Assembly (NCBI GenBank): GCA_009602725.1
Contig: WELB01000120.1
Coordinates: 59,060-103,678, forward strand
From: Spirogloea muscicola
Taxonomy: Eukaryota > Streptophyta > Zygnematophyceae > Spirogloeales > Spirogloeaceae
Direction of reading: 5' to 3'
Length of the DNA stretch: 44,619 bases
Shown: piece after piece, positions 14,906 to 25,093 of the stretch
How positions within the stretch are numbered: position 1 is the stretch's first letter
How the letters are laid out: each line of letters begins with the position of its first letter
Made by a program: the position numbers and the translations under genes
Notes under the pieces: model-generated
What the model was told of the DNA's origin: nothing
Database searches by the model: none
Seen by the model: only the letters and a program-made list of their open reading frames with translations

Positions 14906-15960
14906 CTATGACCAGGTGGTGGAGCTCCTTCCGCTGCACGACATCCGAGGGCGCGCCCAGATCCTCTCTGCCTCCTCCCCGGGTGCGGCGGCGTGGCTAT
15001 CAGCACTCCCCATCTACACGGCGCTGACAATTCCAGACGCGGTGTTCAGGACGGCGGCCCACCGGCTCCTTGGCCTCCTCCCTCCATGCCTCGTCGGGGT
15101 CCATTAGTGCGAGTGCGGTGCCCACCACGATGACCCTGCGGCGCTGGCGGCCCACATGCTCCGCTGCGCGTACGGGGGCGAGCGGACAGGTTCACACGGC
15201 CTCCTGCGAGACGCCATGCAGGGTGTGTTCCTGGAGGCCGGCTACAAGGTGGCAGTGGAAAACTCGACGATCATGCCCATCCTGCGGGCGCTGACGGACA
15301 GCTTCACACCCGCTGCGCGGACCTCGTTACCATCCCGCCCGTTGGAGGTCCGCGTATCATCGCTGATGTGGTGACTGCAGATTGCGTTGATTCGGCCGAA
15401 CCCGCGAAGTCGGCGACGCTCGTCGGGCACGCGGTCGCTTTGGCGGCTCGGAGTAAGGAGCGCAAGTACTCTGACCACCCTCCAGGCGATGCCTTCGCGG
15501 CACTGGCCATTGACGTACACGGGGCCTTTGGCAGTGGCTGGTTGGATCTCCTCCAGCGGCTTGCCCGGGAGGCCATCGAGCGGCGGCAGGGTTCGCCAGG
15601 CTTCAATGCTGCGGGCTCCCTCGCGCAGGTCTTTCGGATGAGGCTGGCCGTCTCGCTACAGCGCTCTTTGGCTCATGCGGTCCACACGCGCGCTGGCCGT
15701 GCTATGGCTGCTGCTTCCGGGTCTCGGCAGAGTGCTGCTTCGAGTTACTCTAATCTGCTGTTGCTCACACGTGGATACTGAGCATCCATCTGCATCTCCC
15801 TCTGCACCATCTCGCGCCTTGTAGTGTAGTCCCTTTTTGGCACTTCTTTCTTTGGCTTTGGACACTGTCCATTCTTTTTGGGTTGGCTTTGCCAGCCCCT
15901 CTTCTCTATGGGACGAGTTCTTCTTCTTGTTCCATCCCTTCGCCATTTTTTGGCTACAGC

Positions 15961-16300
15961 CTCTGGCTCTGGCCAGGGGGAGACGTGCTCGCCCATAGAG
16001 AAGAGGTGCTGGCAAAGCCAGCCCAAAAGAAATGGACCATGTCCAAAGCCAAAGAAAGGTAGAAAGAGGTGCCGAAAGAAGAAGTGCTCGCCCATAGAGA
16101 AAAAGTGTTGGCAAAGCCAGCCCAAAAAAATGGACAATGGATTGAAAAAGGACGACTCTACCAAACACGACAGCGCACTAGGGAAGCTCAGTAGAAAAAA
16201 AAGGGCCCAGTACCCGCGAGTGAGCAACATCAGCCAGGGGACCCGCTACTCGGAGACTAGTTTCTTCATTCTGCGGCTGCTCAACAGGGAATAATGAGTG
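15961..16300. mobile_element. Two family B tails (-) and a family F C-terminus (+)
   Basis: After a short CTCTGGCTCTGGCCAGGGG junction (15961-15980) come two minus-strand tails, GCTCGCCCATAGAGAAG with hairpins near 16010 and 16105. Then a plus-strand fragment, CAGCCAGGGGACCCGCTAC, encodes an end resembling ILRLLNRE and a stop near 16293. Confidence 0.65.
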
Positions 16301-16439
16301 CCTAGTGGCCACTTGATTTCTCTCACTCTCTGACTATACGACGCTTCCAGTAGAGGGCGGTAAGAGAAGTGGCTCTCCCAACAGGGGCAAGGGCTGTGAA
16401 AAGCCAGCCCTCTCTCTCTCTCTTGGCCATTCTAGCGTG

Positions 16440-17060
16440 TCCCGCAAGCCATCATCGCATGCTATAGGATGCGGCTATCATTGAGTCTGCAGCGCTCCCA
16501 GGCACTCGCGTTCACCAGCGTGCTGGTCGTGCACTAGCCCAGGCTAGTGGCTTCCGTGGTGGGTTTTGGCTCCTCAATATAGTTTGTCGGATATGCATGT
16601 GCTCACTCGAGGATATTTAGTGTCCCCCTTAGCCAGCTCATTACTCGGTTAACAGGACATTTAATGGCTAGAATTGGCCTCTTTCAATTTCATGCGCACC
16701 GCGCGCCTTCTCTCTCGCTACAGGTCACTCGCTACTTGAGTCGCCGTGTGCGTCAGCGCTTTTGTGGCCCCTTCGGACTTCGTTCATTCTTTTATTTGGG
16801 CTAGCCACTCACAGCCATCAACCTCCACTGAAAGAGTCTTTCTCTCTGTGGAGAGGCGACTCTTCATGAGTCTTCCTTTCTTTGTGCCTAATTTCTCTGA
16901 CCTGCGGCTGCTCCGGCTGCTCACTAGGGGATATTGAGCACCCAGTGACCACTTGAGTCGCTGTGCAAGTTTAATGCTTTTCTGGCCCCTTCGAAACTTA
17001 TTGCCTTTTCTGGGCTGGCCAACCACAGCCATCGCCCTCTTCGTCAAGGCCCTACCGGCT
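16440..17060 (+). mobile_element. Retrotransposon C-termini and tails of several families
   Basis: SLQRSQALAFTSVLVVH (16480-16545) matches the C-terminal region SLQRSMARALHLRAGRA of family A. SDMHVLTRGY follows near 16590-16620. A family E block starts at about 16660. FSDLRLLRLLTRGY and a stop end at about 16937, followed by a tail with GGGCTGGCCAACCACAGCC near 17014. All pieces are fragments. Confidence 0.6.
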
Positions 17061-17129
17061 TTTCCGGCCCTCCTTGCCCCGTCCGCCAGCCCTCCTGCCT
17101 CGGCAGAGTGCCGCTTTTCCTGCTTCGAG

Positions 17130-17293
17130 TTACTCTGATCTGCAGTTGCTCACACGTGGATACTGAGCATCCATCTGCATCTCCCTCTGCACCGTCTCGC
17201 GCTTTGTAGTGTAGTCCTTTTTCGGCACCTTTCTTTGGCTTTGAACATTGTCCATTCTTTTTGGGTTGGCTTTGCCAGACCCTCTTCTCTATG
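17130..17293 (+). mobile_element. Family B 3' end
   Basis: It encodes SSYSDLQLLTRGY and a stop at 17164-17166. The 3'UTR is nearly the same as the family B tail at 15780-15910 (CATCTGCATCTCCCTCTGCA) and ends with GGGTTGGCTTTGCCAGACC. Confidence 0.8.
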
Positions 17294-17499
17294 CTGCTCT
17301 ATTCCCCTAGTGGCTTCAGAAGTGGACGAAGGACAGGTCGCCAAGGCCGTCATCAACATTTCCGGCCCTCCTTCCCCCCTCCGCCATCCCTCCTGCCACT
17401 GCTGCTGCCCTCCTCCTCGAGCGGCTTCAGAAGTAGATGAAGGACAGATTGTCAAGGCCCTCACCGGCCTTTCCGGCCCTCCTTCGAAGAAAACCACTT

Positions 17500-18089
17500 C
17501 GCTTGAAGAAGGGCTCGCCCATTGAGGATAGAGGCTGGCCATTGTGGCGCACGGGGCGATGGGCGCTCGGTGGCTCGAGCTGCTCAATCAGCTCTCACGT
17601 CACGCCATTGTCCGCCGCTTCCATGGAGAGCCGGTGGACTTCCATGCAGCCACGTCCCTAGGGCAGGTGTACCGCATGTGCTTGGCCGTCTCGCTGCAGA
17701 GCTTAATGGCCCGCGCGCTGCACCTGCCTGCCGGCAGAGCCCTCGCTGCTGCCGCTTGCTCTGGCCAGGGGACCCGCTTCCAGGAACCCAGTCTCTCTGA
17801 CCTGAGGCTGCTTAGCAGGGGTTACTGAGTCCTTCGTAGCCTTCGCGGTTCACTTACGCGTAGGCCGAGCTTTGGCGACGGCCTCCGGCCCTCGTCAGGG
17901 CGACGTCTTTCCGCCGGCTAGCTACTCAGAGTTGCATCTCCTGACTAGAGGTAACTGAGCTTTCCCTGGCTGATGTCTCAGTTCTAGTCCTTCGCACTCC
18001 GGCTCCTTCAGACCTTGTCCATTCCTGTGGGCTGGCCTTTCCCAGCCACCAGTCAATCTGGCCGCGCTTTCTTCGTGGCTGCTTCGTTC
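17500..18089 (+). mobile_element. Family A C-terminal fragment plus family C tail, inside satellite
   Basis: A reversed tail end (GGGCTCGCCCATTGAGG, 17509-17525) is followed by the family A C-terminal region, GARWLELLNQLSRHAIVRR to SLSDLRLLSRGY with the stop ending at 17828. Next comes a family C end, SELHLLTRGN and stop near 17955, with its hairpin at about 18030. The compound block interrupts the dimeric satellite, so it arrived after the satellite expanded. Confidence 0.75.
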
Positions 18090-18649
18090 TCCCTCCCCCC
18101 CTCCGCCATCCCTGCTGCCACTGCTGCTGCCCTACTCCCCTAGTAGCTTCAAAAGTGGACGAAGGACAGGTCGCCAAGGCCATCATCAAGATTTCCGGGC
18201 CTCCTTCCCCCCTCCGCCATCCTCCTGCCACTGCTGCTGCCCTCCTCGAGCGGCTCCAGAAGTGGATGAAGGACAGGTCGTCAAGGCCCTCACCGGCTTT
18301 CCCGGCCCTCCTTTCCCCCTCCGCCATCCCTCCTGCCACTGCTGCTGCCCTACTCCCCTAGTGTCTCCAGAGGTGGATGAGGACAGGTCGCCAAGGCCGT
18401 CATAAACACTTCCGGCCCTCCTTCCCCCCTCCACCGTGCTTCCTGCCACTGCTGCTGCCCTCCTCCTTGAGCGGCTCCAGAAGTTGATAAAGGTTGGGTC
18501 ATTAAGGCCCTCATTGGCATTTCCGGCCCTCATTACCACCCCTGTCATCCCTCCTGCCACTGATGCTGCCCCACTCCTTCCGCAGCTCCAGCAGTGGTCG
18601 TTTGACGGGTCGACAAGGCCCCCTTATCTTTGCCCCTTGTTTTCGTCTG

Positions 18650-18800
18650 ATAAATGGATTGGCTTATATTGGCCACGCTTTCACTTCAAGCGCACCGCGC
18701 GCCTTTCTCTCTTCTTTGGGCTTGCTTTTTTCCAGCCCTCGCCCCCTTCCAACAGTTGCCTCGTCGTTTGACATTGCAGCTGCTGACCAAGAATATTTGA
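18650..18800 (+). mobile_element. Family E tail
   Basis: ATTGGCTTATATTGGCCACG and AGCGCACCGCGCGCC are followed by a GGGCTTGCTTTTTTCCAGCCC hairpin and CCTTCCAACAG. An LQLLTK-like end with a stop lies at about 18776-18798. Confidence 0.55.
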
Positions 18801-18959
18801 GCAAGCACTCTTAGTCGTCACGAAGAGTACTTCTGTGCGCCTTCCAGCCCTCTTGGGCGCTCTCGTTCGTTTCGCTTCCTCTGAACAAGGTCAAAAGGGC
18901 CGAAGGCGCTAAATCCACGCTATGCAACTTGCTACAGCAAATGGGAGCATATTAATCCT

Positions 18960-19580
18960 GAGTCAGCAGCGGCAAGTAGGAGTAAGCTGTAGCCGGGGGC
19001 TTTCATCAGGGTCACCCTGATCAAACCCAGTAGTCGCAGCAAGAGCGCGGCCTGCCCACAAGTGCGCTGCACGAGCCTGGAAACATTGAAAGAAGATGGA
19101 GAGCCGCATGCGGAACACCTGGGCAAGCGACCCGGCGGAGCTTAAGCCGGGCAGCCCAAAGCCACTGACTGCCAAAGGCCGTGCACGTACACATCGCCAG
19201 TGCCACAAACCCATTGCCGGCAGGGTGGTCCCGTAGTGGTTTCCACGATTTTCCGGGCTCCTGTGACCCTTGTCCATCACTTTGTGGGCTGGTATTTCTC
19301 TTTTCTCTTTGTGGGCTAGCTCTTCCCAGCCTCACCCTTTCCCTTTTGGAAGAGTATGCACTTTCAAAAGAATGAAGAAGAAAGGAAAACGCTTCTAGAG
19401 GGCCATAGCTGTGAGTAGCCAGCCCAGAAAAAGGAATCAAGAGCTCTTCTAATGTAAGCAAATGGATGTGAAAGAGTGAGCTCCTCCAAAGGGGGCAAGG
19501 CTGTGAAAGGCCAGCCCGAAAAGAATGGACAAGGACCGAAGGGGCTGGACAGGGTGAACTATACAAGTACGAAGTATATT
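18960..19580 (-). pseudogene. Retrotransposon endonuclease C-terminal fragment and tails
   Basis: On the minus strand, GNGFVALAMCTCTAFGSQWL (about 19180-19260) matches DAFAALAIDVHGAFGSGWL of family B, and AGSLAQVFRMRLSIFFQCFQ (about 19080-19140) matches the downstream block. Frames are broken. At 19300-19560 further tails with GCCAGCCC and GGGCTAGC half-hairpins occur in both orientations. Confidence 0.65.
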
Positions 19581-19599
19581 CACTTAGTTATTCCTAGCA

Positions 19600-20136
19600 A
19601 GCAGCCACAAGAAAGATTGGCCGCAGGAAAGAAGACAGGGCTCGCCCATTGAGGATATGGGCTAAAATAGCCAGCCCAAAAAGAATGAAAAAAAGAAAGC
19701 AGTCCCCTTCACGATAGCCTAGATAGATAGTAGAGGCGGCAGCTAGAGCATAGCCTGCTCGCAGGTGCAACCCGTGGGCCAAGAAGGAAGACGCTTCCAG
19801 CAAAGAGTTTAGCCAAGGACCGCCTGAACGAAAATGTCAAGGTGCATGCGGAACACCTGCCTAGCGAGCCTGCGGCATTGAAGTCAGCGTGCTCGCCGTG
19901 CAGCCGGCTGTGAGAGAAAGACGCTTCCAGGTGAGGGCGGTGGCTGGGAGAGGCCACCCAAAGAGATGAACCGTCAGGCCCTTCCTAGGAGTGGCGCTTC
20001 CAAAATCGCCAGAAGGGCCGAGGGCTGTGAAAGACCAGCCCGAAGAGCGCTGGAGAGAAAGTCAAAGAAAAGTCATGCTCTCAAAATCAGATCCACTTCC
20101 AGGAAGAACAGCTCTTCCAGTTGACGGCAATGGCTG
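19600..20136 (-). mobile_element. Minus-strand retrotransposon fragments and tails
   Basis: A tail at about 19640-19690 (GCTCGCCCATTGAGGATATG, hairpin TAGCCAGCCC) precedes a degenerate C-terminal region, HGEHADFNAAGSLG at about 19850-19900, matching HGEPVDFPAAGSLA of family A. More tails with GTGAAAGACCAGCCCG and GTTAAAGCCAACCC follow near 20025 and 20140. Confidence 0.6.
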
Positions 20137-21275
20137 TTAAAGCCAACCCAAAGCAATGTACTCAGGGGCGGAAGATGGGACAAGGACCGAAGGAGCCTGG
20201 AAAACGTAGAGAGCAGTGGCCGGCACAACGACGGCGGCGAGCACCCGCAGCGCCCCTAGCCCGCCAGTGCTCCCGGGCTCGGCGGCAGCGGCGTCGCGGT
20301 CATGGCGCCGCGACGGGAGAGGCATCCTGCATTGCTCGCACACTTTGTGCTGCCGGCAGCCTTGTGCTACAAAGGAGACGGGCAGGCGACATGCTGCAGG
20401 TCCCATCAGGGCTGATGTTCTCATCTGCTGCGGCGTTGATTAGCCATTTCCGAAGCAGTCGACCGAGATAGCCTCTCTCCTCTTCAACATAGTGGTTTGC
20501 TTATATCCGTGGAGCTCGTCATTCTCCGTGCAAAGCAGACCTGCTGACTTGTTGGTCAGGTAGGTCATCAGCACGCGGCAATATCTGAGTCTCAGCCCCA
20601 GCCCACTTCTCAGCACTCTTTCTGTGTTGGCTCAGCGCAGCTCGTGTCAGTGAAGGCCTTCATCCTTCGATGTTCTTCTATCAGCAGCCCATTTATGCCA
20701 CACTGTGCCGCTGTGCTGCTTTCTGTCTCTTATGATCTTGTACCTCTTCGCAAAGACTGTGTGAGCTGCAGAGTCAACAGGCTTTTGAGCTTGATCGTTT
20801 TCAAGAGGCATCACAGAATGGTCGATGCTTCGTAGTTGCAGAGCCATGACTTGATAGCTGGATTATGCTGGTCTGAGTTGTCATGAAGTCCAGCAAAATA
20901 TTCCGATCTGCTGCTGCTACTAGCACTTACTATGCTTATGCGCATATTGTGTACAACAATCGACATGCCTACTGTCAATGTTATCTGATAATGATCGTTT
21001 TGCTGCCTGTGATCTAGAGAGTGGTTGCTACCACTTATGGAGTATACTGCACACGTGAGTAGCAGATACAGGGAGGTTTCAGGTCTTGCGAATGTGAAGG
21101 GAGTCGTGAAAGGCTGACTCTTCTCATAGTGATGGCACATGTAGTCGGGCACGTGCTTGTGTTGGCTGGAAGGTAGCTGGACAGTGGTCCCTAGTCCTTG
21201 CAACAATATGAAATTCTGGGTCGCCTGCATCAGCAGCTGATGCTACTGATGCTATGTTGATGTTGCAGTGCCTGG
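20137..21275 (-). repeat. Dispersed 1.1 kb repeat unit, copy 2, uninterrupted
   Basis: This is the inverted counterpart of 11757-12575 plus 13063-13329. The minus strand reads GCACTGCAACATCAACATAG at 21275 and reaches GGGACCTGCAGCATGTCGCC near 20400. Here the two halves are contiguous, which identifies the 12576-13062 block as a later insertion in copy 1. MGPAACRLPVSFVAQGCRQH on the minus strand matches MGLAACRLPVSFVAKGCRQH of copy 1. Confidence 0.7.
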
Positions 21276-21394
21276 AGAAGAGGGCTGGCAAAGCCAGCCT
21301 AAAATGAATGGACAATGTCCAAAGCCAAAAGAAAGAAGGAAGCGCGGCCAGATTGACTGGTGGCTGGGAAAGGCCAGCCCAAAGGAATGGACAA
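21276..21394 (-). mobile_element. Two minus-strand retrotransposon tails
   Basis: One tail has a GGGCTGGCAAAGCCAGCC hairpin at about 21284. The second has the family C terminus CGCGGCCAGATTGACTGG and GGCTGGGAAAGGCCAGCCC near 21365. They abut the end of the 1.1 kb repeat unit. Confidence 0.7.
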
Positions 21395-22305
21395 AGAAGA
21401 AAGTGCTCGCCCATTGAGAATAGGGGCTGGAACAACCAGCCCGAAAAAGAATAACAGAGTACGAGAAGGGGGCCAGGGGAAGCGCTAAGTAACAGAAACA
21501 AAGCTGCTACGAGACACTCAGTAACCCCTGCTAAGCAGCCGCAGATCAGAGATGCTGGGCTCCTGGAAGTGGGTCCCCTGGCCAGAGCCAGAGGCAGCAG
21601 CGAGGGCTCTGCCGGCACGAAGGTGCAGCGCCCGGGCCATGGACCTCTGCAGCGAGACGGCCAGGCGCATTCGATACACTTGCGCCAGCGACCCGGCTGC
21701 AGGGAAGTCAACCGGCTCCCCATGGAAGCGCCGGGCGATGGTGTGGCGGGCGAGCTGGGTGAGCAGCTCGAGCCACCGAGCGCCCAGCGCCCCATGTGTG
21801 TCGATGGCCAACGGGAAGAACTCGTCTTCCCGCGGATGATCCGCGTACTTCAGCTCTTTGGCCCGAGCAGCGCAGGCGACCGCATACCCAGCCGTGGTGG
21901 CACATTTGGCTGGGTGTGAGCGGTCATAGGCATCAGTAGTCACCACGTCCAGGAGAAGACGTGGCCCGCCGGCCTGTCGGGTGGCCACCAGGTCTACACG
22001 CCTGGCATGGAGACCGTCGGCCCTGTGCTGGATTGGCATGATTCCGGAGTGCTCTGCTGCCACGGAGAAACCAGCCTCCAACAGGATGCCATGCATTACG
22101 TCGCGGAGGCGGTCGTGGGCCGCTGTCCGCTCTCCGCCGTGGGAACAGCGCAGAACATGAGCAGCCAGCTCTCCAGGCTCGGTCCCGCGCTCGCCACACT
22201 CACATTGACGCACACCCTGGAGACATGGCGGCAGTAGGCCCAGGAGCCGGTGGACGGCACTTCGGAATACCTCGTCCGGGAGGGTGAGGGCGCCGTCAAG
22301 GTCTG
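21395..22305 (-). mobile_element. Family A copy with intact endonuclease region
   Basis: Read on the minus strand, the fragment starts with LTLPDEVFRSAVHRLLGLLP (about 22290), then the knuckle CECGERGTEPGELAAHVLRC, the restriction-like endonuclease core (RRVDLVATRQAGGPRLLLDV with DVVTTDAYDRS), and ends SISDLRLLSRGY with the stop at 21518-21520. The 231-residue frame 22213-21518 is unbroken. The 3'UTR and hairpin run to about 21395. It is nearly identical to 44195-44619. Confidence 0.88.
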
Positions 22306-22390
22306 AAGGAGCCAGAGTGCGAAGGACTAGGACTAAGACATCAGCCAGGGAGGGGGAACGCTCAGTGACCTCTAGTCAGGGAGAAGAGCT
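22306..22390 (-). mobile_element. Family C 3' fragment
   Basis: GAAGGAGCCAGAGTGCGAAG and CTCAGTGACCTCTAGTCAGG are the reverse complement of the family C C-terminus and early 3'UTR. It abuts the 5' truncation of the family A copy. Confidence 0.65.
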
Positions 22391-22424
22391 CGCCCAGTCA
22401 GGACCCCTTGGGCCGCAGGTTTTC

Positions 22425-23130
22425 TGCACGGCCATCCAGAGCTTCCTGGGCCTTTCCCACCCTGTCTGGGGGTGCTGCAGTGTGAATGTGGGCAAACGCG
22501 CGGCGGACTATTCGAGATTGGCGGCGCACGTCCTCCGCTGTGCGCACCAAGGCACGCCAAAGCGGCTCTTGACCTCCTCATGGATGCCATGTCTGGGATG
22601 TGTGGCCATGTTTAGTATAGGCTGAACCCTGAGCCCCACCTCCAGGAAGTACTTCCTGGAGGTGGGGTATATGGAGGCTTTTTAATTGACGCCCATCGTG
22701 CCCATCCGGCACAGGGCCGACGAACTCCGTATGCAGAGGGTCGACCTGGTGGCCACCACTCCGGGCAGGGGCCAAGGCATCATCACCAATGTGGTCATTA
22801 CAGATAAGGTTGACCGCTCCAATCTAGGGCTCTCAGCTCCAAACTCCAATCTAGGGCTCTCAGCTCCAAAGGCTGGGCACGGCAGCAGCACTTGCCGCTT
22901 GTGGCAAGGAGGTCAAGTACGCGGACCAAGTACGCGGACCTTTGCCAGCCTTGGTTGGCAGGTCGCCTTTAAACAAGGCCGCCGAGCCTCAATATTGCGG
23001 CTAAGCTCAATATCAACCGCATTGACTCCGGTTGGGGTGGTGAATAGGCGTGACAGTTGCCAATTGAGGCGCTTAAATGTATCAAAGCTGCGAAGCCAAG
23101 GAGCTGACGACGGGTACAGAATATATAAAT
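22425..23130 (+). pseudogene. Diverged retrotransposon endonuclease fragment, family D
   Basis: SRLAAHVLRCAH (about 22515-22550) matches the Cys/His knuckle region. VPIRHRADELRMQRVDLVAT (about 22700-22758) matches the endonuclease region around QERADGLHARRADLVAT. The frame is broken by a 34-base palindrome (22634-22667) and by two local tandem duplications, of 26 bases at about 22818-22870 and 12 bases at 22917-22940. Confidence 0.7.
22634..22667. repeat. Perfect 34-base palindrome without spacer
   Basis: The two 17-base halves are exact reverse complements; the right half starts ACTTCCTGGAGGTGGGG. It lies inside the family D endonuclease fragment, where the right arm matches the expected coding sequence (FLEVGY), so the left arm is an inverted duplicate of it. 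Confidence 0.9.
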
Positions 23131-24812
23131 AGTCAAATTTTCCTGCTCTGGCTGCTCCAAATGTTGCTTCTGTCGTTCACGTTCAGCAGCCTCCGCTTCG
23201 TCTCCCTCACTTAGAGGTTCCCACTGGACGATTCCCTTTCTCTGATGGACCAGCAGACCGCCCTCGTCTTGGAGGTTCAGATGCAGATGCCCTCATGACG
23301 GCACACAGAGATCAGTCACACTGTCACACAGACAGCTGAGGCTCCGCTCTCACATGAAATTTCGACCTCACACAGAGATTAGCCACACTGCCACAACAAC
23401 AGCATAAGCTCCGCCTGGCCGCACACAGAGCCGCACCCTTGGTGGATGGCAGCCATAGTTAGGGCGCACAGAGCAGCGCCATCGCCCCAGGAATGAAGCT
23501 GATATGCCGGGGCCTTCCTTCTACAGAGAAGAAAGGGCTCGCCCATTGAGGACAGGGGCTGCACAAGCCAGCCCATAAAAGAGTGAACAAAGTACGAGAA
23601 GGGGGCCAGGGGAAGAAAGGCTCCCACGGTCCAACTGGCTGAGTCAGATGGTCAGCCAACCGGACCCGCTGAGTCACCAGATTACAACATCCATACATAT
23701 GTATGTGACACCACCACCTTCTCAGCAAGAGGATTGTCGATGCTGTGTTGAGAAGCTATCACACAAGTAGCTGCAAAACGACAATGTGGAGAACGCTCGA
23801 GTCATCCTTACGAGTCAGGCCCCTGTATTAGAATCCAGATGCTGTCCTTCTAGGTCGATAGATGTCAGGCACATGAGAAAGCGCATGCAGTCAAATGAGC
23901 AGCAATACTACGCTGCGGTAGAAGTCAGGCACTCAAGCATTTGTAGCTTAGACGGCTGTGCCCTACACCATCTCATGCATGTTCTGAAGTTTTAAGTCTA
24001 AGTGGAGGACGTGTGCTCACCGACTAGCATCACTGACTGCTTAAGTCTGTGGTGCGCTGGTAAGTCATCTTGCTACTTGTGCATAATGACATCAGCTTAC
24101 CAGTAAGACACACCTGCACGACTTAGAGGAGCGTGGTAGCTAATTCTCGAACTTGCATTAGACGAATACTGAGTGTAGCCAATTAGCTAAGCAGTTGCCT
24201 ATGCTATTACGATAAGTCTGTACTGAACAAGGTCACAGCATACTTGTGTTCCAATGACATTCTTAAATCCTTGGGAGAAGGTCTCTGAGACCACGGCAAG
24301 CGGATGCCGATTCACAAACAAATTTTGGTGAATGGTGGCTAGTCATTGAGCAATGTTTTTCAGTATGTTTAAGTGACAATAGGTGTTTGCTTAATACACC
24401 TCATATCAGGTCTTGCACACTCTCAGATCCATCGACGCCCTCAGGGTGCACCTGGTCATCCATCAGTATCCACCACGGGGTAGACAAGCCAAGGCATATT
24501 GGCGGATGGGCGGAGGACTAGGAGCAGACAGCTGCATAGGTAAAGCAGGAAGCGCTTGTGATCCGTTAGCAACAAGATGTAGCACACAGGTCTACCATGA
24601 TACTCATGCTTACCGTCCTTCAGGGGCATACGGCATTTCCAATGCAGTGGTTCCCATAGCTAGAGGCCACTGACCACCTCCACAGCTGGGGGAGCTGCCA
24701 TGCACTGAGCTGCAAACCCTGGAGCTTTATGCAAGTTGCTGGAGAAATCTCTCTCCTATATCAAAGGGTTGTTGCTACTTCCAAAGTGGCCATGAGGCAC
24801 TGTCCTCTACTT
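23131..24812. other. Mostly unassigned intergenic sequence
   Basis: Apart from a family A minus-strand tail at about 23535-23612 (GGGCTCGCCCATTGAGGACA with hairpin GGGCTGCACAAGCCAGCCC), I recognise nothing. Repeated CACACAGAG motifs occur at 23300-23430 without clear periodicity. Confidence 0.5.
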
Positions 24813-24817
24813 TTACA
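24813..24817 (-). terminator. TGTAA signal for the Lys/Ala-rich gene
   Basis: The minus strand reads TGTAA, 277 bases downstream of the stop codon at 25094. Its position suits the chlorophyte polyadenylation signal, but other sites are possible. Confidence 0.4.
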
Positions 24818-25093
24818 TTCTACAGGCCGTTGCCACGGCAACAGAGGCTGCAGCAGGGGGAAGCATGCCCGGTGCATAGTTGCCCTGCCACCGAGGACTC
24901 GGAGGCAGCTCCTCACCTGCCCAACACCAATTGAGCACCCTCAACGCTGGCGGCTCTCAGAAGCGCATGCCACACCCAGAGCGCGTCGTGTTGCTGGCTA
25001 AGTCGGGTGAGCCGAGCCACGCCCCGCTCGTCTCGGCTCGGCGCTTCTCCGTCTGGTCGGGACACGCCTCCTGTCGTGGCGAGGCAGCCGGCC

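Larger units (their letters stand above)
13330..15925 (+). mobile_element. Family B non-LTR retrotransposon, 5'-truncated and nested
   Basis: The element holds the C-terminal half of a reverse transcriptase (GCQTPAGGFILLGAPIG at about 13365, then the thumb-like region to 13945), a gap, then LRAQARHTALVDKAAYDQ, a Cys/His knuckle (CECG..HMLRC) near 15110-15170 and the restriction-like endonuclease region (about 15190-15500), finishing with SNLLLLTRGY and the stop at 15779-15781. The 3'UTR ends with a GGGTTGGCTTTGCCAGCCC hairpin and TCTATGGGACGAG. Two insertions split it (13946-14585 and 14702-14905). An in-frame stop at about 13441 and frameshifts near 15110 and 15360 show it is dead. It is clearly diverged from family A but colinear with it. 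Confidence 0.8.
17041..18600 (+). repeat. Dimeric satellite, about 110-base units, split by a retroelement
   Basis: Units of about 110 bases contain GGACAGGTCGCCAAGGCC, TTTCCGGCCCTCC and CCTGCCACTGCTGCTGCCC. Two unit types alternate: A begins ACTCCCCTAGT, B begins CTCCTCGAGCGG. Order is A-B (17301-17486), interruption, then A-B-A-B (18131-18570) with a degenerate end near 18600. A partial unit lies at 17041-17102. The plus strand is partly open (ATAAALLERLQKWMKD), so it may be an amplified coding fragment. Confidence 0.8.

Noticed and set aside
17041-18600. A CRISPR array in the regularly repeated block
   Set aside because: The organism is eukaryotic, units are contiguous and similar throughout, and there are no unique spacers.
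24241-24330. A possible tRNA-like fold around GGTCTCTGAGACC
   Set aside because: It lacks recognisable A and B boxes and an acceptor stem; it is just a short palindrome.
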